A stretch of 64,000 nt of DNA. Source: Drosophila persimilis. Its lineage: Eukaryota; Arthropoda; Insecta; Diptera; Drosophilidae. Location of the stretch: the NCBI RefSeq assembly GCF_003286085.1, contig NW_020825288.1, positions 23,436,001 to 23,500,000 of the forward strand, given 5' to 3'. The notes beneath the pieces are model-generated. The model did not search any database. It saw only the letters and a list, made by a program, of their open reading frames with translations, and had not been told where the DNA came from. Made by a program: the position numbers and the translations under genes. Positions within the stretch are counted from its first letter, which is position 1, and every line of letters begins with the position of its first letter. This document shows positions 14,501 through 26,317 of this stretch, piece after piece.

Positions 14501-17500
14501 TAAATATGAATAGAAAAGTGTTGAAAATAAATTTAAATATTTTGTATGTTATTTTCCTTGTGATTGTTGAATTTTGATATGAAATATTTAAGAGTTAAAG
14601 CAACAGTAATTTTAGTTTAGTCCTTCAGCACCTTTGAAAACAAATTAAATATATAAAAAAAACGGTCTTTAAATGTCCTTGAAGTTGTTTTGTATTTCTT
14701 CCTTCCCTTTTAAGGACAAATTAACTTGCGTATCAAATATTGAACAATGTATAAACATTTCCTTTGAATAAGTCTTCTGTTATGAGTTTTTCCGCCATTA
14801 CAACGCCCTCGAAGAAAACTCGTATTACCAGCCTTCAAGGCAACAGAGCTTTTCTCCTTCCTTTCGGTTTCAATTACAAATTTTCTTTTATGGCACACAA
14901 TGGAACCCAGATGGAACATATGCCCCCAAATGAGAGGAGCCTGCTTCCTGATAAACAATCAATTTCCATGTCCTAACATTGTACATTGAATTATGAAGAG
15001 CAATAAATAAGTTAATGAAGTATAAAGGGACGAGAGAACTCCCCCAGGATGTGGGGGCAGAATGAAGAGCTTAAATAAAAACAATTTCCTGTTTGTCTCC
15101 TCAACTAAATGCTTCTCATCAGGGAGCTAATTGGAATAGGTTGTGGGCAACAAATTTTCCAACTTGACAGCTAATTAAAGTAGATAAAACAGAGCCTCAA
15201 ACGGACTGAAAGAAATTGCTTTAATTATGGACTTGGCTTGGCTTTAAGGCCCTTCATCAGTCATCGCCCCATGGGACAAAAAGCGAACCTCAACCTCAAG
15301 CTCAGTCTCATCTTTAGTATCAGTCTCAGAATCAGTCTCCTCCAACCAGTCATTAATGCGACAGGGACTTATGAATAATTTATAGCTGGATTTTCTGGGC
15401 TTTGTGCTTTATTAAAAAATTTGTTATAACTGGTAGATGTTTGGGTAGATACCCTTGGGTTTGGGCATAATCAATGGTTTAAAGATTGGTCAGTCATAGC
15501 AGGACTCATCATCATTGAATATTCTTTGGTTTGAAATTGTATAATCTATTTGAACGATTCTATTCCTTAAGTATTTCCCCAAATTCTTCATCCGCCTACT
15601 GTTGAAATATAGGGTACAGAGACTTCCTTATGCCATGCACAGTTTCTACTCTGTTTCCTCTTTAAATAATTTTCTTTTACACAATCGCTTCATCATAAAT
15701 TATTCTTTTCAAATTTTCAATTTAACAGAATTCAATTACGAGTTTTGATAGGCAATGAAAACTCTTTAAAGTATAAAATCCTCAGCAAATAAATTGATTT
15801 CAAGGTTATTTGGGAAGCTTACTTAACAGACTTTCAAGTCAAGGCCCTATAAATAAAACACTTCTGTTCTCATAAGGTTTATAGCCCCCTATCCTGCCCA
15901 AAACGAAATGAAATGACGTAGGAGAATGTTAAACAATCTGCAAGCTGAAAAAACGCCTATTACATAAGTGATTCACCTCTGCAGTTAGTGTATTGAACCA
16001 TCCGCACGTGACTATAAAATTGAATACGAGTATAGCCGTAAGCCTTTACCCATCACCGAAAAAAAAAAACAAAACCCGAACAAAAAGAAATGAATAACAG
16101 ACGCAGGCAATCGGCATTAACCTTGGCCAAAAGTATTTGCACAACTGCTGACAGTCGGTAAAACAAAAACACAAGCCGAAATAAATAAAGAAAAAGAAAC
16201 GAATTTATTTAATTGACGCATAAAACTAGACAAGAGACACGGCTCTGTTGTCTCTGTTGATGTCAAGGAATATCATAGCCGACTCTGCTGACTAATAAAA
16301 TTATTGCATATTTAAGGGCGTCTCCAAAGTTTATACCTCTCCGCTTGGAGATCCTTCAGCAGTTGCTGGTCCTGACACTGGAACGACCTTCAGGTTCAAA
16401 ATCAAAGTTATTTCTGCTTTACGAATTGTTTTTCCGTTGGAAAAATGTATGCAACGACAACAATCGGAGAGCGCAAAATCGGATTAATGCATTATGCATA
16501 ACCCTTCAACCGCTACTACCATCGGGCCACAGCTTTGTGTGGATTTCTGTTGAGGCTACCATTCTTAATGGTGCCTCTGGGTGCTCATAACGCTTTCAAT
16601 ATTTAATATTCCGTCAAAGGGCCTTCGCCTTTCCAGTCTTCTGGCACGTTCACGCATGAACACGCTTAGCGACAGTGACACGCATATACGGTCACATTAA
16701 GTGACGACACAACACGAATGGCCATACTTTAAAGAGAACATTTGTTCCACTCAAAATGGGGAGATGAGAGCTGAAAACAACAGACAAGAAGCGAAACACA
16801 ATTGTGCGCAATTGTTGGTCATGAAATTCGGAGGAATGGTGTGTTGTGTAGGGTAGAGATATGGGTAGCAATGAGATATTTTAGTTGGGAAGGTCCTTCT
16901 GCTGCTGTTTTCCCCTGCTTCAGGGACATTTGTCAACCCAAAAATGTTAAAAACAGAAGTCGTAAATTGTTCGGAGGATTCTCATTTTGGGGTTTCCTTT
17001 TTATTAAGGAAAATTACTGATATATATTCTGGTCAAGATAAAAAAGATACAGCAGTGTTGTTAATTAAAGATGGTAATTAGTCTGAATTATGATTTGTAT
17101 TTTGTTAAAATATAATTTTACTTTTCCTTTAGAGGTTTACATAGTTTGGTTGAAAGAATTTCGCAGTAATTCGCAATGAATTGCACATCTCTCATTTAAA
17201 CCAGAAAAAATTGTTTCGGTTTTGTGGTCAAAAACTCTGTGTGTGTTGTAAAAATTTCGTGTAAAAAGGTAATTAATTTTTTTGTGGTCATTCTGTGGGG
17301 TGACATTTCAGGCCAGATGCATATGAGCAAGCAAATTAACATAAAACAAGCTGGTGATGGAAAATAAGTAGTCATATGCAAAGTCCCCCGTGTCGTATAC
17401 GTAATGAGTGCAAAGGCCAGATGCCAGAAATACTGTGTAGAAGCTTCCATTTAAGCAACCCGATGAGCGGCAAAAGGCTGCAGGAGCTCAAGTTTAGCCA

Positions 17501-20500
17501 TGAATCGGATAGATCCCTCTACACATAGATAGTTTGTTCAATTACCGCTGTGTCTGTTCCGACTTTGGGGGATTGAAATAAGTTGAATGGCAGGAAAAGA
17601 GGAATAGTTGGCAAGGGAATGGGAATGGGAATGGGAAAGGGAAATCAAGCATCCAAACCACTTTGCAGTGCAATTTATGTTCATTATACAGCCAGCTGCA
17701 TCCGAGGGATAGCCATGAATGGATAGCACTGGATTGGCATGTGTGCCGTGTAAGTGGGCGAGCTCCTGACACTGCAGGCTCCCAGCAATTGCTCCACTCG
17801 GGCTCGAGTGCCAGAGCCTCAAGGCCACTCTGGGATAATCTGGGGAATGCCACTGAATTATTGCCTTTTGTCTGGGGTATTTATGGTCTCCAGTTCAAGT
17901 TGGGTCAGAGCCATTCCTTTCGAGTGGATATCGAGAGTGAAATGAGTTGGAATTGATTTCAAAGAAATTTTGTTTCGAAATTGAAGTGCTGGAAATTTAA
18001 TGAGTAATGAAAGATATACGGGTGCATAAAAACCACCTGAGCTAAAGGTTTGGTTGGTTTTTCGTTTGTTAAATAAGTGGTAGACTAGAAACTAATTTTC
18101 GTTTAACATTTTTCCATTTAAGTGGTGCAAAAACTTTTGAAAAGCCTCGAACAAAAGCTTCTTGTTATTGATATTAATATTTCTTCAATTGTTGAAGTTA
18201 AATGGTGATCTAATCCTTATCAAATCCCTCTGTATTTTACAGGCAGAATCGCCCTTACTGCCCCTGAAGGAGAACGACGCGACACTACCGAGAGTCCACA
18301 ATTCCTCGCACATATCAGCCACTAGGTCACCGCACGAGTACACCTCCTTAGCCAGAGATTCCGAGCCCGCCCTCACGCCCACATCCACGACTGCCACGCC
18401 CAGGCCGAATGAGTGCAGACGTCGTAGCTCATTGACCAACTGTCCAGCACCCCCACCCGCCTGCACCGAGGGAAATCCACCGGGCGAAGCCAACAACAAC
18501 ACCAGCAGCAGCAACCACAACACCAAGGAAGACTTTTACACGACTTTGGGAAGCAGCACGCCCAGCCACAAGCACGCCCACGAGCACGAGTACAAGCTCT
18601 ACCCCAACGACACATTCGCCCAATTGGAGGGAAAAGCACCAAAGCCAAACACCAAAATGCAGACCAAAGTGGACGCAGTGGGTCGCATCACGGGCCAGTG
18701 GGGCAAATGGCAGCTGCGAACAGTGCTGCTGATCTTCCTGTGCAAGATACCATCCTCGTGGTTCATGGCCTGCATCATCTTCACGGCTCCCGCACCCAGG
18801 CACGGGGAGTTCTTCTGCAAGCCCCCGAACACAGTCGGGGCCCAGAACCAGACGCAGTGGATTAAGGTTTCGCATCCGCAAAAGGAGGAGAGCGAGGATC
18901 AGGAGTTCAACATTGACTTCTGCAACGTCTACCAGGATGCGCAGGAGCATGCCCATCACTACTACAACTACGAGAATAGCGAGCAGGAGCCGCGCATCTG
19001 GGAGAAGCCCCTCAATCGCAACTCCAATGTCATACCCTGCACGGAGTTCCAGCACGAGTCCAGCTACCACTCGGTGGTCACTCAATACGATCTGGTCTGT
19101 TCCCGGGATATCCTCGTCTCTGTCACGCAGTTCTTCCATCTGTTTGGTGTTCTCACCGGCGGTATCCTGGCGAATCAGCTGTTGAAATAGTAAGTTCTTC
19201 GCGAATATCTCTCTCTTTAGTAGCTCACTGTTATCTCTTTTCCTTCCAGCTTCAGTCCCCGGAATGTGATGCTCTTCGGCATGATCACCCAGATCTTCTG
19301 TGGCAATCTGACGGGTCATGTGGCTTCCTATGAGCTCCATGTGTTCTTCCGCTGCCTCTCCGCCGTCTGCTGTGCGCAGATGTACACCGCTGGAGGGATG
19401 ATCATGGCCGATATAACGGGTGGCAAGTATCGCACTTGTGTCTCCACTCTCTTCGAGCAGTTCTGGTCCATTGGCGTGATGATGCTGCCGGGCGTGGCAA
19501 GCTTTTGGTCCAGCTGGTCGCATCTCTACATGGCCATCTCCTGGCCAACAGTGATACTGATCTACCTGTGGCAGTGAGTACTACAAAGACTCCCCTGTGA
19601 GTGCTTTCCTCTAACTCGTGTCCTTCTTCTTTCAGATGGATACCCGACTCCCCGCGCTGGCTTATCGCCCGCGGTCGTGTGCAGGATGCCAAGAAGATCT
19701 TGCTGCAGTGCGCCGATATCAATGGCACTCGGTACAGTCTGCCCCATGACATTGATCAGCAGCTGGAGCTGCAGGCACAGACGGCCATGGATGCCCCACC
19801 GCCGAGTGGCTGGTGGTCGATGTGGAAGGGAGAGCGGGCCGTGCGTCACATGATCTGCGTTCATCTGGCCTGGTCCCTCTACATCGTGGTCTACTATGGG
19901 ATGCTGCTGAACATCCGTTCCTTCAGTCGAGAGCATCTGTACATCAACACGTTCTTTGCGGGCTTGAGCGAGATGATCGGCACCTTTATCGGGCTCTTTC
20001 TGATTATGAAGACTACTAGGAAGTGGCTCTGGACGGGACTGTTCAACATGATTGCCGGATGCATTGCCTATTGTGGTTGGCTGGTGCCCAAGCCGGGCGT
20101 CATTCCATTCGATGCCAATGTGGCCCTGCTGATGTGCTCCGCTATGGTCTCCAAGATGGCTATATCCACCACTCTCTCCATACTGACGACCTGCACCGTG
20201 GAGCTGGTGTCCGATGACAAGAAGAAGATCACCTCGTTCTCGACCATCTGTTGGGCCCGCTTCTGGCTGCTGGGTGCACCCTTTATTGGATCGACTATCT
20301 TTTTGGGCCAGCTTGTGCCCCAGACGGCCTTCGCGTCCCTAGCCATTTGTGGTGGCATCTGCACCGCTCTGATCACCAGCCCGCGTACGCATCCCATCTC
20401 CCGGCCGACATCTTCGCCGACCGCCCAGGGTGCCCAGAACATGGCCTCTGCCTCCCAGTTCACCATCATCGACGGAATGGACAACAAAGGCTACACGCCA

Positions 20501-20626
20501 AGCTCGAAGCCCATTATCTCTAGTAATACTATTAGGAAACTGACCACACCACAATCGAATCTACCTCCACAACTAATGCCCGGGATTTGGACGACCAAGA
20601 TACACGAGGATGGCCCACCAAAGTGA
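5511..20626 (+). CDS. SLC22-family organic cation/anion transporter (major facilitator superfamily)
   Basis: Four coding exons: 5511-5771, 18243-19189, 19250-19573 and 19636-20626 (2523 nt, 840 aa), all with GT/AG borders and matching phases. Residues 1-87 are a Gly/Ser-rich tail ending in an Asp/Glu run. A Thr/Asn/His-rich stretch follows to about residue 225. The transporter core then shows a first membrane helix after GQWGKWQLRT (about 245-265), a large Cys-containing extracellular loop with NQT, helices 2-6, the SLC22 signature region with PDSPRWLIARGR at the exon 3/4 junction, a cytosolic loop and helices 7-12. The family moves organic ions across the plasma membrane; the substrate cannot be read from sequence. 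By position it should be the orthologue of a D. melanogaster 85D transporter (possibly CG42269, from memory and unverified). The 12.5 kb first intron is large for this window. Confidence 0.88.
5710..5767 (+). repeat. GAT/GAA triplet repeat encoding an Asp/Glu run
   Basis: Imperfect GAT, GAC and GAA triplets within the first coding exon of the transporter encode an uninterrupted acidic stretch just before the donor at 5772. Such coding triplet repeats often vary in length between individuals. Confidence 0.8.
5772..18242 (+). other. 12.5 kb first intron of the transporter gene
   Basis: The intron is bounded by the donor ACG|GTACAT and by the acceptor TTTTACAG|GCAGAA. I saw no gene inside it on either strand: open frames are all below about 135 codons, AT-rich and without domains. 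Minor features are a run of four GGAATG-type hexamers near 17614-17640 and a CAGCAGCAG run near 12777-12795. Enhancers are likely in an intron of this size, but none can be named from sequence alone. Confidence 0.75.
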
Positions 20627-21800
20627 TATTCCCGGACAGCTGTGCCGTAGAATGGGGTTAAGTGATGTGACGCGAGTGAAGGTGAAGGTTGGCTAGAATA
20701 TTGGTTTTGTTCACTTTGGTAGGGCTGTGACCTTGCAAACAACTACAGTCTACAAAATTTGATATACTATACTTATATAGCCTGTACACTACTTTAAGGC
20801 CAAGGCCATCCCTTTTGTAATGCACATAGGGCAAAGTTTATTGAAAGTAAAGTCAAATATCCGCTCTTCTCGCACACATTCTATGTAGGAGCTCAACTTT
20901 ACCCCAAGACCGCAAACTAAATGCTCAAAAGATGAGAAAAAAAACATTACAAAACAAAACCGTGAAAAATGCTACATTTTTAAGTAGGCAAACTTTAAAG
21001 CTTAGAGCTTAAGAGAATGATCCTTAAGCAGTTTCAATTAAAAGGAAAAGACGTTCGCAAAGGAAAATAATATTTTTAAATTAATCTAATCTTAGAGCAT
21101 AATTAAGTAGAGCCTTAGTTAACCCTCGGAAGGGCGCGCAGCCATACAGTAGTCTCGTAAGTAGGTCGAATGTGGAACACAAGCCCAGTATTACTCAGTT
21201 GTCGCTAATGAACCGAACCGAACCGAACCGAACCGAATAGGACCTCACATACCGCACTTGATCCCCTATGGATGTAGAACCAATAACATAAACTCCACTT
21301 ACTCGCATAAACACAAAACCAACTGATAATGATGATCCTTTTAAAGGCCTGTTTCGTAAGATCCCCAAAAAGCTGTTCCACATTTAAGTGATTGTGTTGT
21401 AAACACCTGGAGAGAATTACATGAAAAGACATATAAAATCTAGTTACACAATAATTATTGCAAATTTTAATTAATTATCTCTCGGTAAACAAAAACAATT
21501 AATTAATTATTTAAAGAAAAAGAAAACAATAATTTTAGTGTACGCATAAATTACTTTATTACCATTATGTATTATGTATTACCAAGCTAATTTAATATAA
21601 ATCAATTATAAATTAGTAGTGTTTCAGGTCTTACCTACTTAATTATTGCATATGAAACATATATACATATATTTTCAACAATTGAAATATTTATCTAGTG
21701 AATGCGCTTAGGAACTCGTTGAATGTTATATGATAATGGTTACTATATGAAAGGAAATGTTATGCATGGCAAAAAGAGCAATATTTTTCTAATAAAGCAT
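20627..21800 (+). other. 3' UTR of the transporter gene with poly(A) signal
   Basis: After the stop at 20624-20626 the sequence is AT-rich and non-coding. A canonical AATAAA at 21791-21796 is the best poly(A) signal and would give a 3' UTR of about 1.2 kb. A CCGAA pentamer array lies at about 21210-21236. Confidence 0.55.
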
Positions 21801-21870
21801 CCCAAAAAACATTCAAGTTCTTTAATTTAAAATTATCCGTAAATACGTGTTTCTTGTTTCATTTCATTAG

Positions 21871-21926
21871 CTGGAAACGGGCTTCCGGTTCCGCAAGATC
21901 TGGGCCACTCCCAATCATGTAGAAAT
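21871..21926 (+). other. exon-like 56-nt piece of unknown gene
   Basis: A pyrimidine-rich acceptor (TTTCATTTCATTAG) is followed by 56 nt and a near-perfect donor (AAT|GTAAGTATT). Two of three frames are open: one reads LETGFRFRKIWATPNHVE and another GNGLPVPQDLGHSQSCRN. It sits beyond the transporter poly(A) signal and 2.2 kb before the by start, so it could be an untranslated or alternative upstream exon of by, an alternative last exon of the transporter, or chance. I do not recognise either peptide. Confidence 0.35.
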
Positions 21927-24136
21927 GTAAGTATTTTACATTGGAGCTGCCAGACTGTGGTCTGAGAAAAGAGGTGGCAACTCATCGACTTACTTCGCGC
22001 CAATCTGCCATTTCAAATGTGAAAAAAAGTTGAAGCTGTATATAGTTTCGCTGAATAAATTAAATTGCCTCTTGGCCGAATTTAAAAATGAGATAATGTT
22101 ATACAGAAATAATCAATGTATCGAAAAAGCTGAAATTTATATTAATCTTAGCGGTTGGCGCTTCTAACAGAATTCGGAAAAGCAGTTCCTTTGATAGATC
22201 AACAACAACTATCGAAGTAAATACATTTAATTGATTTAAAATTAACTGAATTTGTCCGTTACAGTCCCGAAATCCGCATTCATAAGAGACTTGACCATCT
22301 TTGTGACTGTTTCTCCTTGTTTTAACAACATTAGATGCACGCTGGGATCTGCAATCTCCAGTTGTCACAGCATATGGCATAGTGGCTTGATTGGCATTCC
22401 CGAATTCCACATGCCTCGACTCCGTTTCACCGGCCAGATTTTGCAACAACAACCAACAACTGGAACAGATGTTCACAGAAAAGCAAAAAAAAAAAGGTAA
22501 ACGAGTTGCCAACTAGGGACTAACTAAGGCCGCTCAATAAAAGAGAGAGAGAGAGAGACAGACAGGCAGTCGGGTCAACGGAGAGAGCAACTTGTTTGGG
22601 TGCCAGTGCCAGCCACAGCCACCCACCCACAACTGAATGCTGGAGAAGATCACCTCTGCGGGCAGCTTTGCTGCTGGCATTGGCAGAGCATTTTTGCAGC
22701 TTTTTCAAGCGAATATTTTATTTCATATTACTTTTTTCCCTCTCTGACGTCACACCGTTTGTGGTTGTTTGTGCCCACCGCCAGCGAGCACTTTCTACGA
22801 GAAAATGTTGAGAAATCAAAAAAGATGCGACTGTTTCTTCTGTGTATGTCCACATCTCTGCACGTGTGTGTCTGGCTGCTTCGTCTGTGGGTGTGTGTGT
22901 GTGTTTCTAGTAGCCGCAGAAGTTCATTGGGAAAGTGCAACCTGAACCTGCTGGGAAAATGGGCAATTCACTGATAAGAAACCCCTTTTGGATGCAAACA
23001 AAGTCATCTCATTCAGATTTAATTGTAGGAAAATCATAGAGATGCAGTCGAGAAACGTGCGTGGCCTGCACACTGAGGGGGAGGGTCAGACGTAAACAGT
23101 GGGTAAGGCAGGAGAGAGGGAGATCCACAGCTGTTATCAATTGAATTCCGATTCGATATTTTTCGGTGTGCAGCTGAAGCGAGACTGCTGCGCATTCGAA
23201 ATAATATTCGAAATGCAGCATAAGTGCAGGTTTTAGATCGAAATGTGCGGGGGATCGGGATCTGGGGGGACTCTAATCGGTATGTGCTTCGATTGCCTGT
23301 TTTGATTAGTTTGCCTCTTCTGTGTGTATTCGTAGATTGGTTTGGATGACATCACCGCCACTTCTCTCTCTCTCTCTCTCTCTCTCTGGCTCGCTCTTCC
23401 ACTCTCGCTTGGGGATCTCTCTCCTCTCGGCATCCAACACCTTTGCAAAGCAGCCAGCCTCATGCGTGTGTGTGTGTGTGTGTATCGGCGGTACGAGTAC
23501 AGTGGTCCAGATCTAAAGAAAAATCTTGAAAGTCGAATGTTTTGCAGCTCGAGATTAATATACTATGTGTATTATGTACAATTTTATTACCAGATATCAC
23601 ACCAGATATTATAAAATATCATAATTCCGATACTTGGTAAACTAACTCCTTTTGTGACGAATTAATGAGAATTGCAAGATAAAACTAACTGAAATATCTA
23701 TGATTAATTTATGGCATGATTGTATCTTTCATTGTTTAATTAATCTCGTCGCAAAAGTATTTATATCTATTCAGTTTCCTAAGAAATCATTAGGGCCCTT
23801 CACTGGTTTCTACAAATACCGAATAGGCCCACAGCCCCATAGTGCACCGCCTATACAGACGCAAGCGACTTGAAGAGGTTAATTTGTTTGTTGGCCGCGT
23901 CTTGGACGGACCGAGAGAGACACAGAGATACACAGAGAGCGCGCATAGCGTCATGGGAGCGAGAGCGAGAGAGCGTAAAAAGCGCCAAGAGCGAACGCCA
24001 ACGCTGACTTTACATTTTGTTGTATCTTCTGCTGGTGTTGCTGTTGTTGGTATTGCTGCCGCTGCCACCATAGAGTATCTGTATCTGTGCCTCTGGCGAA
24101 GCTAAATTTTTTCAGTCAGTTCGAATTCGCGAAACA
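21927..24136. other. noncoding region upstream of by
   Basis: No supported protein gene. It contains a GA run (about 22541-22558), a CT run (about 23364-23386) and TG runs (about 22895 and 23465-23481), all common near fly promoters. A TCAGT initiator-like sequence lies at about 24113-24117, only about 20 bases before the by start codon. A possible 5' exon donor (AAAAG|GTAAAC) is seen near 22496. Confidence 0.5.
23364..23386 (+). repeat. CT dinucleotide repeat (GAGA-type sequence)
   Basis: About eleven CT units, giving GAGAG on the minus strand. GAGAG is the known binding sequence of the GAGA factor Trl, so a role in the by upstream region is possible, but simple sequence alone does not prove it. 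Confidence 0.7.
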
Positions 24137-26317
24137 ATGCGGTCGCCGTACGAAGATAGTGCTGCCGTATCGACGGACCACAAATACCAATACAGCAGCG
24201 CCAATCATAATAATAATAATTACTATAAAAACTATAATGTGAACGGCAATGGCAATGGAAATGGGAATGGGAATGGGAGTTTGAATGGGAATGGAAATGG
24301 AAATGGCATACCTTATCACGCGCGCGAGAACTCACTGCCATTCAGCTATGGAATTGCCAAAACGTCGACCCCGTTGCGCAAAACTCCGACACCGACGCGA
24401 GCGGATAGTTTCCTAGACATTGATTTCGGCAGCCATAAAAATAGTAATACTAATAACAATAATACCAATACCAATGATATGATAAAGCCCCAACCTCGGC
24501 TGACGAGCCCTTTGCTGGTGCGCAAAACACTTGGGAACGGAACGAATACTACATCAAATGCGGCGAGCACCAACACCATAGCCAATACGTACCACTACAG
24601 GTCGGGGAGCACGACGCCAACGCCATTGAGAGATGACTTCGAGCAGCTGCTGCGGGAGAGGCGCGATAAGGTGTTTAGCGAGTACCGTGAAAGGGACGGC
24701 AGGGAGAGAGTGCCGCCCACTCCGCCGCAGCGCCACTATTACCCCAGCCCCAACGGGCAGGGAAATGGCTACGGAAATGGCTATGGAAACGGCTATGGCA
24801 GTGGAAACGGATATCGGAGCAGTCATTCCAACGGGCAGGCCAGCAAGTACAACTACGATTTCGAGTTCAATCTCCACCTGGATGACCTGAGTCCCGAGCG
24901 TAGCTCTCTGCCAGCACCGGCGCCCTACAATACGCGCACCATTCAGTTCGAGGATCAGCGGCGCGAGCACAGACTCGATCAGGATGTGCCAGATGGCGTG
25001 GTGAACCGCCGCTTGGCATCCACAGCTGTGGAACGCAATTATCACACAATTAACAGCATGGAACGACCTCCATTGGAGGCGACATACAAACGACAGTTGG
25101 AGCCGCAACTGCAACTGGGTGCTGTTTATGGTCAGAGCAACCTGGAGACACTCACGCGCACTCGTCGCGAGGTGTCCACAGCCACCGCCACAGGCAGCTC
25201 CACATCGCCATTGCCATCGGCATCATCGCCCATCTATGCCACCAGCACAAAGAGAGTGAACAACCCAAATACCAATGGCAATGTCTATGGCCAGACGACG
25301 CCTAGTCCCACAAGCAGACCAGAAACGCCAGCCTTTCCGGTCACTCCTCGGACACCATTTGGGGGTACGCCTGGTACGGCGCTCACCCAGTTGGGAGCCG
25401 AATCCATCTACCAGACAGCTCCCAGGCAACAACAGCAGCAGCGCCTCAGCTCGCCACAAGAGCAGGCACTTTCGCCCATGGAGGTGGCCGCCGACTCTGT
25501 GCGATTCGCCCGCAGCTCCGCCAAGTTTTGGTACAAGGCCAACCTGTCACGGGAGGATGCTATTGCTCTGCTGGCCTCTGCCCAGCCCGGAACCTTCTTG
25601 GTGCGCGACTCGACCACGTACAAGAATGCCTATGGCCTGGTGGTAAGGGTTGCTCAGCCGCCGGCTGGTTCCCAGGAGCTGGTGCGCCACTTTCTCATCG
25701 AGCCCACTCGGGAGGGCGTGCGTCTTAAGGGCTGTGACAACGAGCCCGTCTTCACCTCGCTATCGGCCCTGGTGTTCGAGCATTCCATCAACCGGTTGGC
25801 TCTACCCTGCCTTCTGCGCCTTCCTGAAGAAGATATAGTGCCGGGATTGGTGGCAACACCAGCCCAGCAGCATCTGCTGACCCATGGGGCTGCCACCAAT
25901 GTTCTGTGGCTCTATTCCTCCGACACGGAGTCGCTGACCGGAAACGAAGCCATCCGAAAGGCCATTCGGCTGATGTACGCCCAGCAGAAGCTGCCCGAGC
26001 CCACTGAAGTCCATTTCAAAGTCACGTCCCAGGGCATCACCTTAACGGACAACACCCGCAAGAAGTTCTTCCGAAAGCACTACACGGCGGACGTAATCTC
26101 CCACTGCGCCATTGACCCCGAGAGCCGGATGTGGACCAGCGAGGGGCAGACGGGGAAGAAGACCATCTTCGCCTTCGTGGCGCGTCGCTCGCACAGCTCC
26201 AAGGATAACCAGTGCCATGTGTTCTGTGATCTGTCCGTCAGCCAGCCGGCGGCGGCGATTGTATCCTTCGCCAATCGCACGCTTCCCACCGAAAAGCTGC
26301 GCAACTATGTCCTATAG
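24137..26317 (+). CDS. by: blistery, the single Drosophila tensin (SH2 + PTB adhesion protein)
   Basis: A single uninterrupted frame of 726 aa, close to the length I recall for the D. melanogaster protein. Residues 1-460 are disordered and rich in Asn, Gly, Ser, Thr and Pro, with two NG/YGN repeat tracts (about 36-60 and 212-228), Pro-Thr motifs and a poly-Gln run. The SH2 domain starts at FWYKANLSRE (about 464); its phosphotyrosine-binding Arg is in FLVRDST (Arg490). The C-terminal third (about 590-726) is the tensin-type PTB domain. The vertebrate-tensin PTP-like N-terminus is absent, as known for fly tensin. The protein works at integrin adhesion sites, and loss of by causes wing blisters. 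The start is the first ATG after an initiator-like sequence. Confidence 0.95.
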   Translation: MRSPYEDSAAVSTDHKYQYSSANHNNNNYYKNYNVNGNGNGNGNGNGSLNGNGNGNGIPYHARENSLPFSYGIAKTSTPLRKTPTPTRADSFLDIDFGSHKNSNTNNNNTNTNDMIKPQPRLTSPLLVRKTLGNGTNTTSNAASTNTIANTYHYRSGSTTPTPLRDDFEQLLRERRDKVFSEYRERDGRERVPPTPPQRHYYPSPNGQGNGYGNGYGNGYGSGNGYRSSHSNGQASKYNYDFEFNLHLDDLSPERSSLPAPAPYNTRTIQFEDQRREHRLDQDVPDGVVNRRLASTAVERNYHTINSMERPPLEATYKRQLEPQLQLGAVYGQSNLETLTRTRREVSTATATGSSTSPLPSASSPIYATSTKRVNNPNTNGNVYGQTTPSPTSRPETPAFPVTPRTPFGGTPGTALTQLGAESIYQTAPRQQQQQRLSSPQEQALSPMEVAADSVRFARSSAKFWYKANLSREDAIALLASAQPGTFLVRDSTTYKNAYGLVVRVAQPPAGSQELVRHFLIEPTREGVRLKGCDNEPVFTSLSALVFEHSINRLALPCLLRLPEEDIVPGLVATPAQQHLLTHGAATNVLWLYSSDTESLTGNEAIRKAIRLMYAQQKLPEPTEVHFKVTSQGITLTDNTRKKFFRKHYTADVISHCAIDPESRMWTSEGQTGKKTIFAFVARRSHSSKDNQCHVFCDLSVSQPAAAIVSFANRTLPTEKLRNYVL

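Noticed and set aside
18429..19523. 364-codon open frame on the minus strand
   Set aside because: It is antisense to transporter exons 2 and 3 and crosses their intron. It has no domain; its openness is a side effect of GC-rich third positions on the coding strand.
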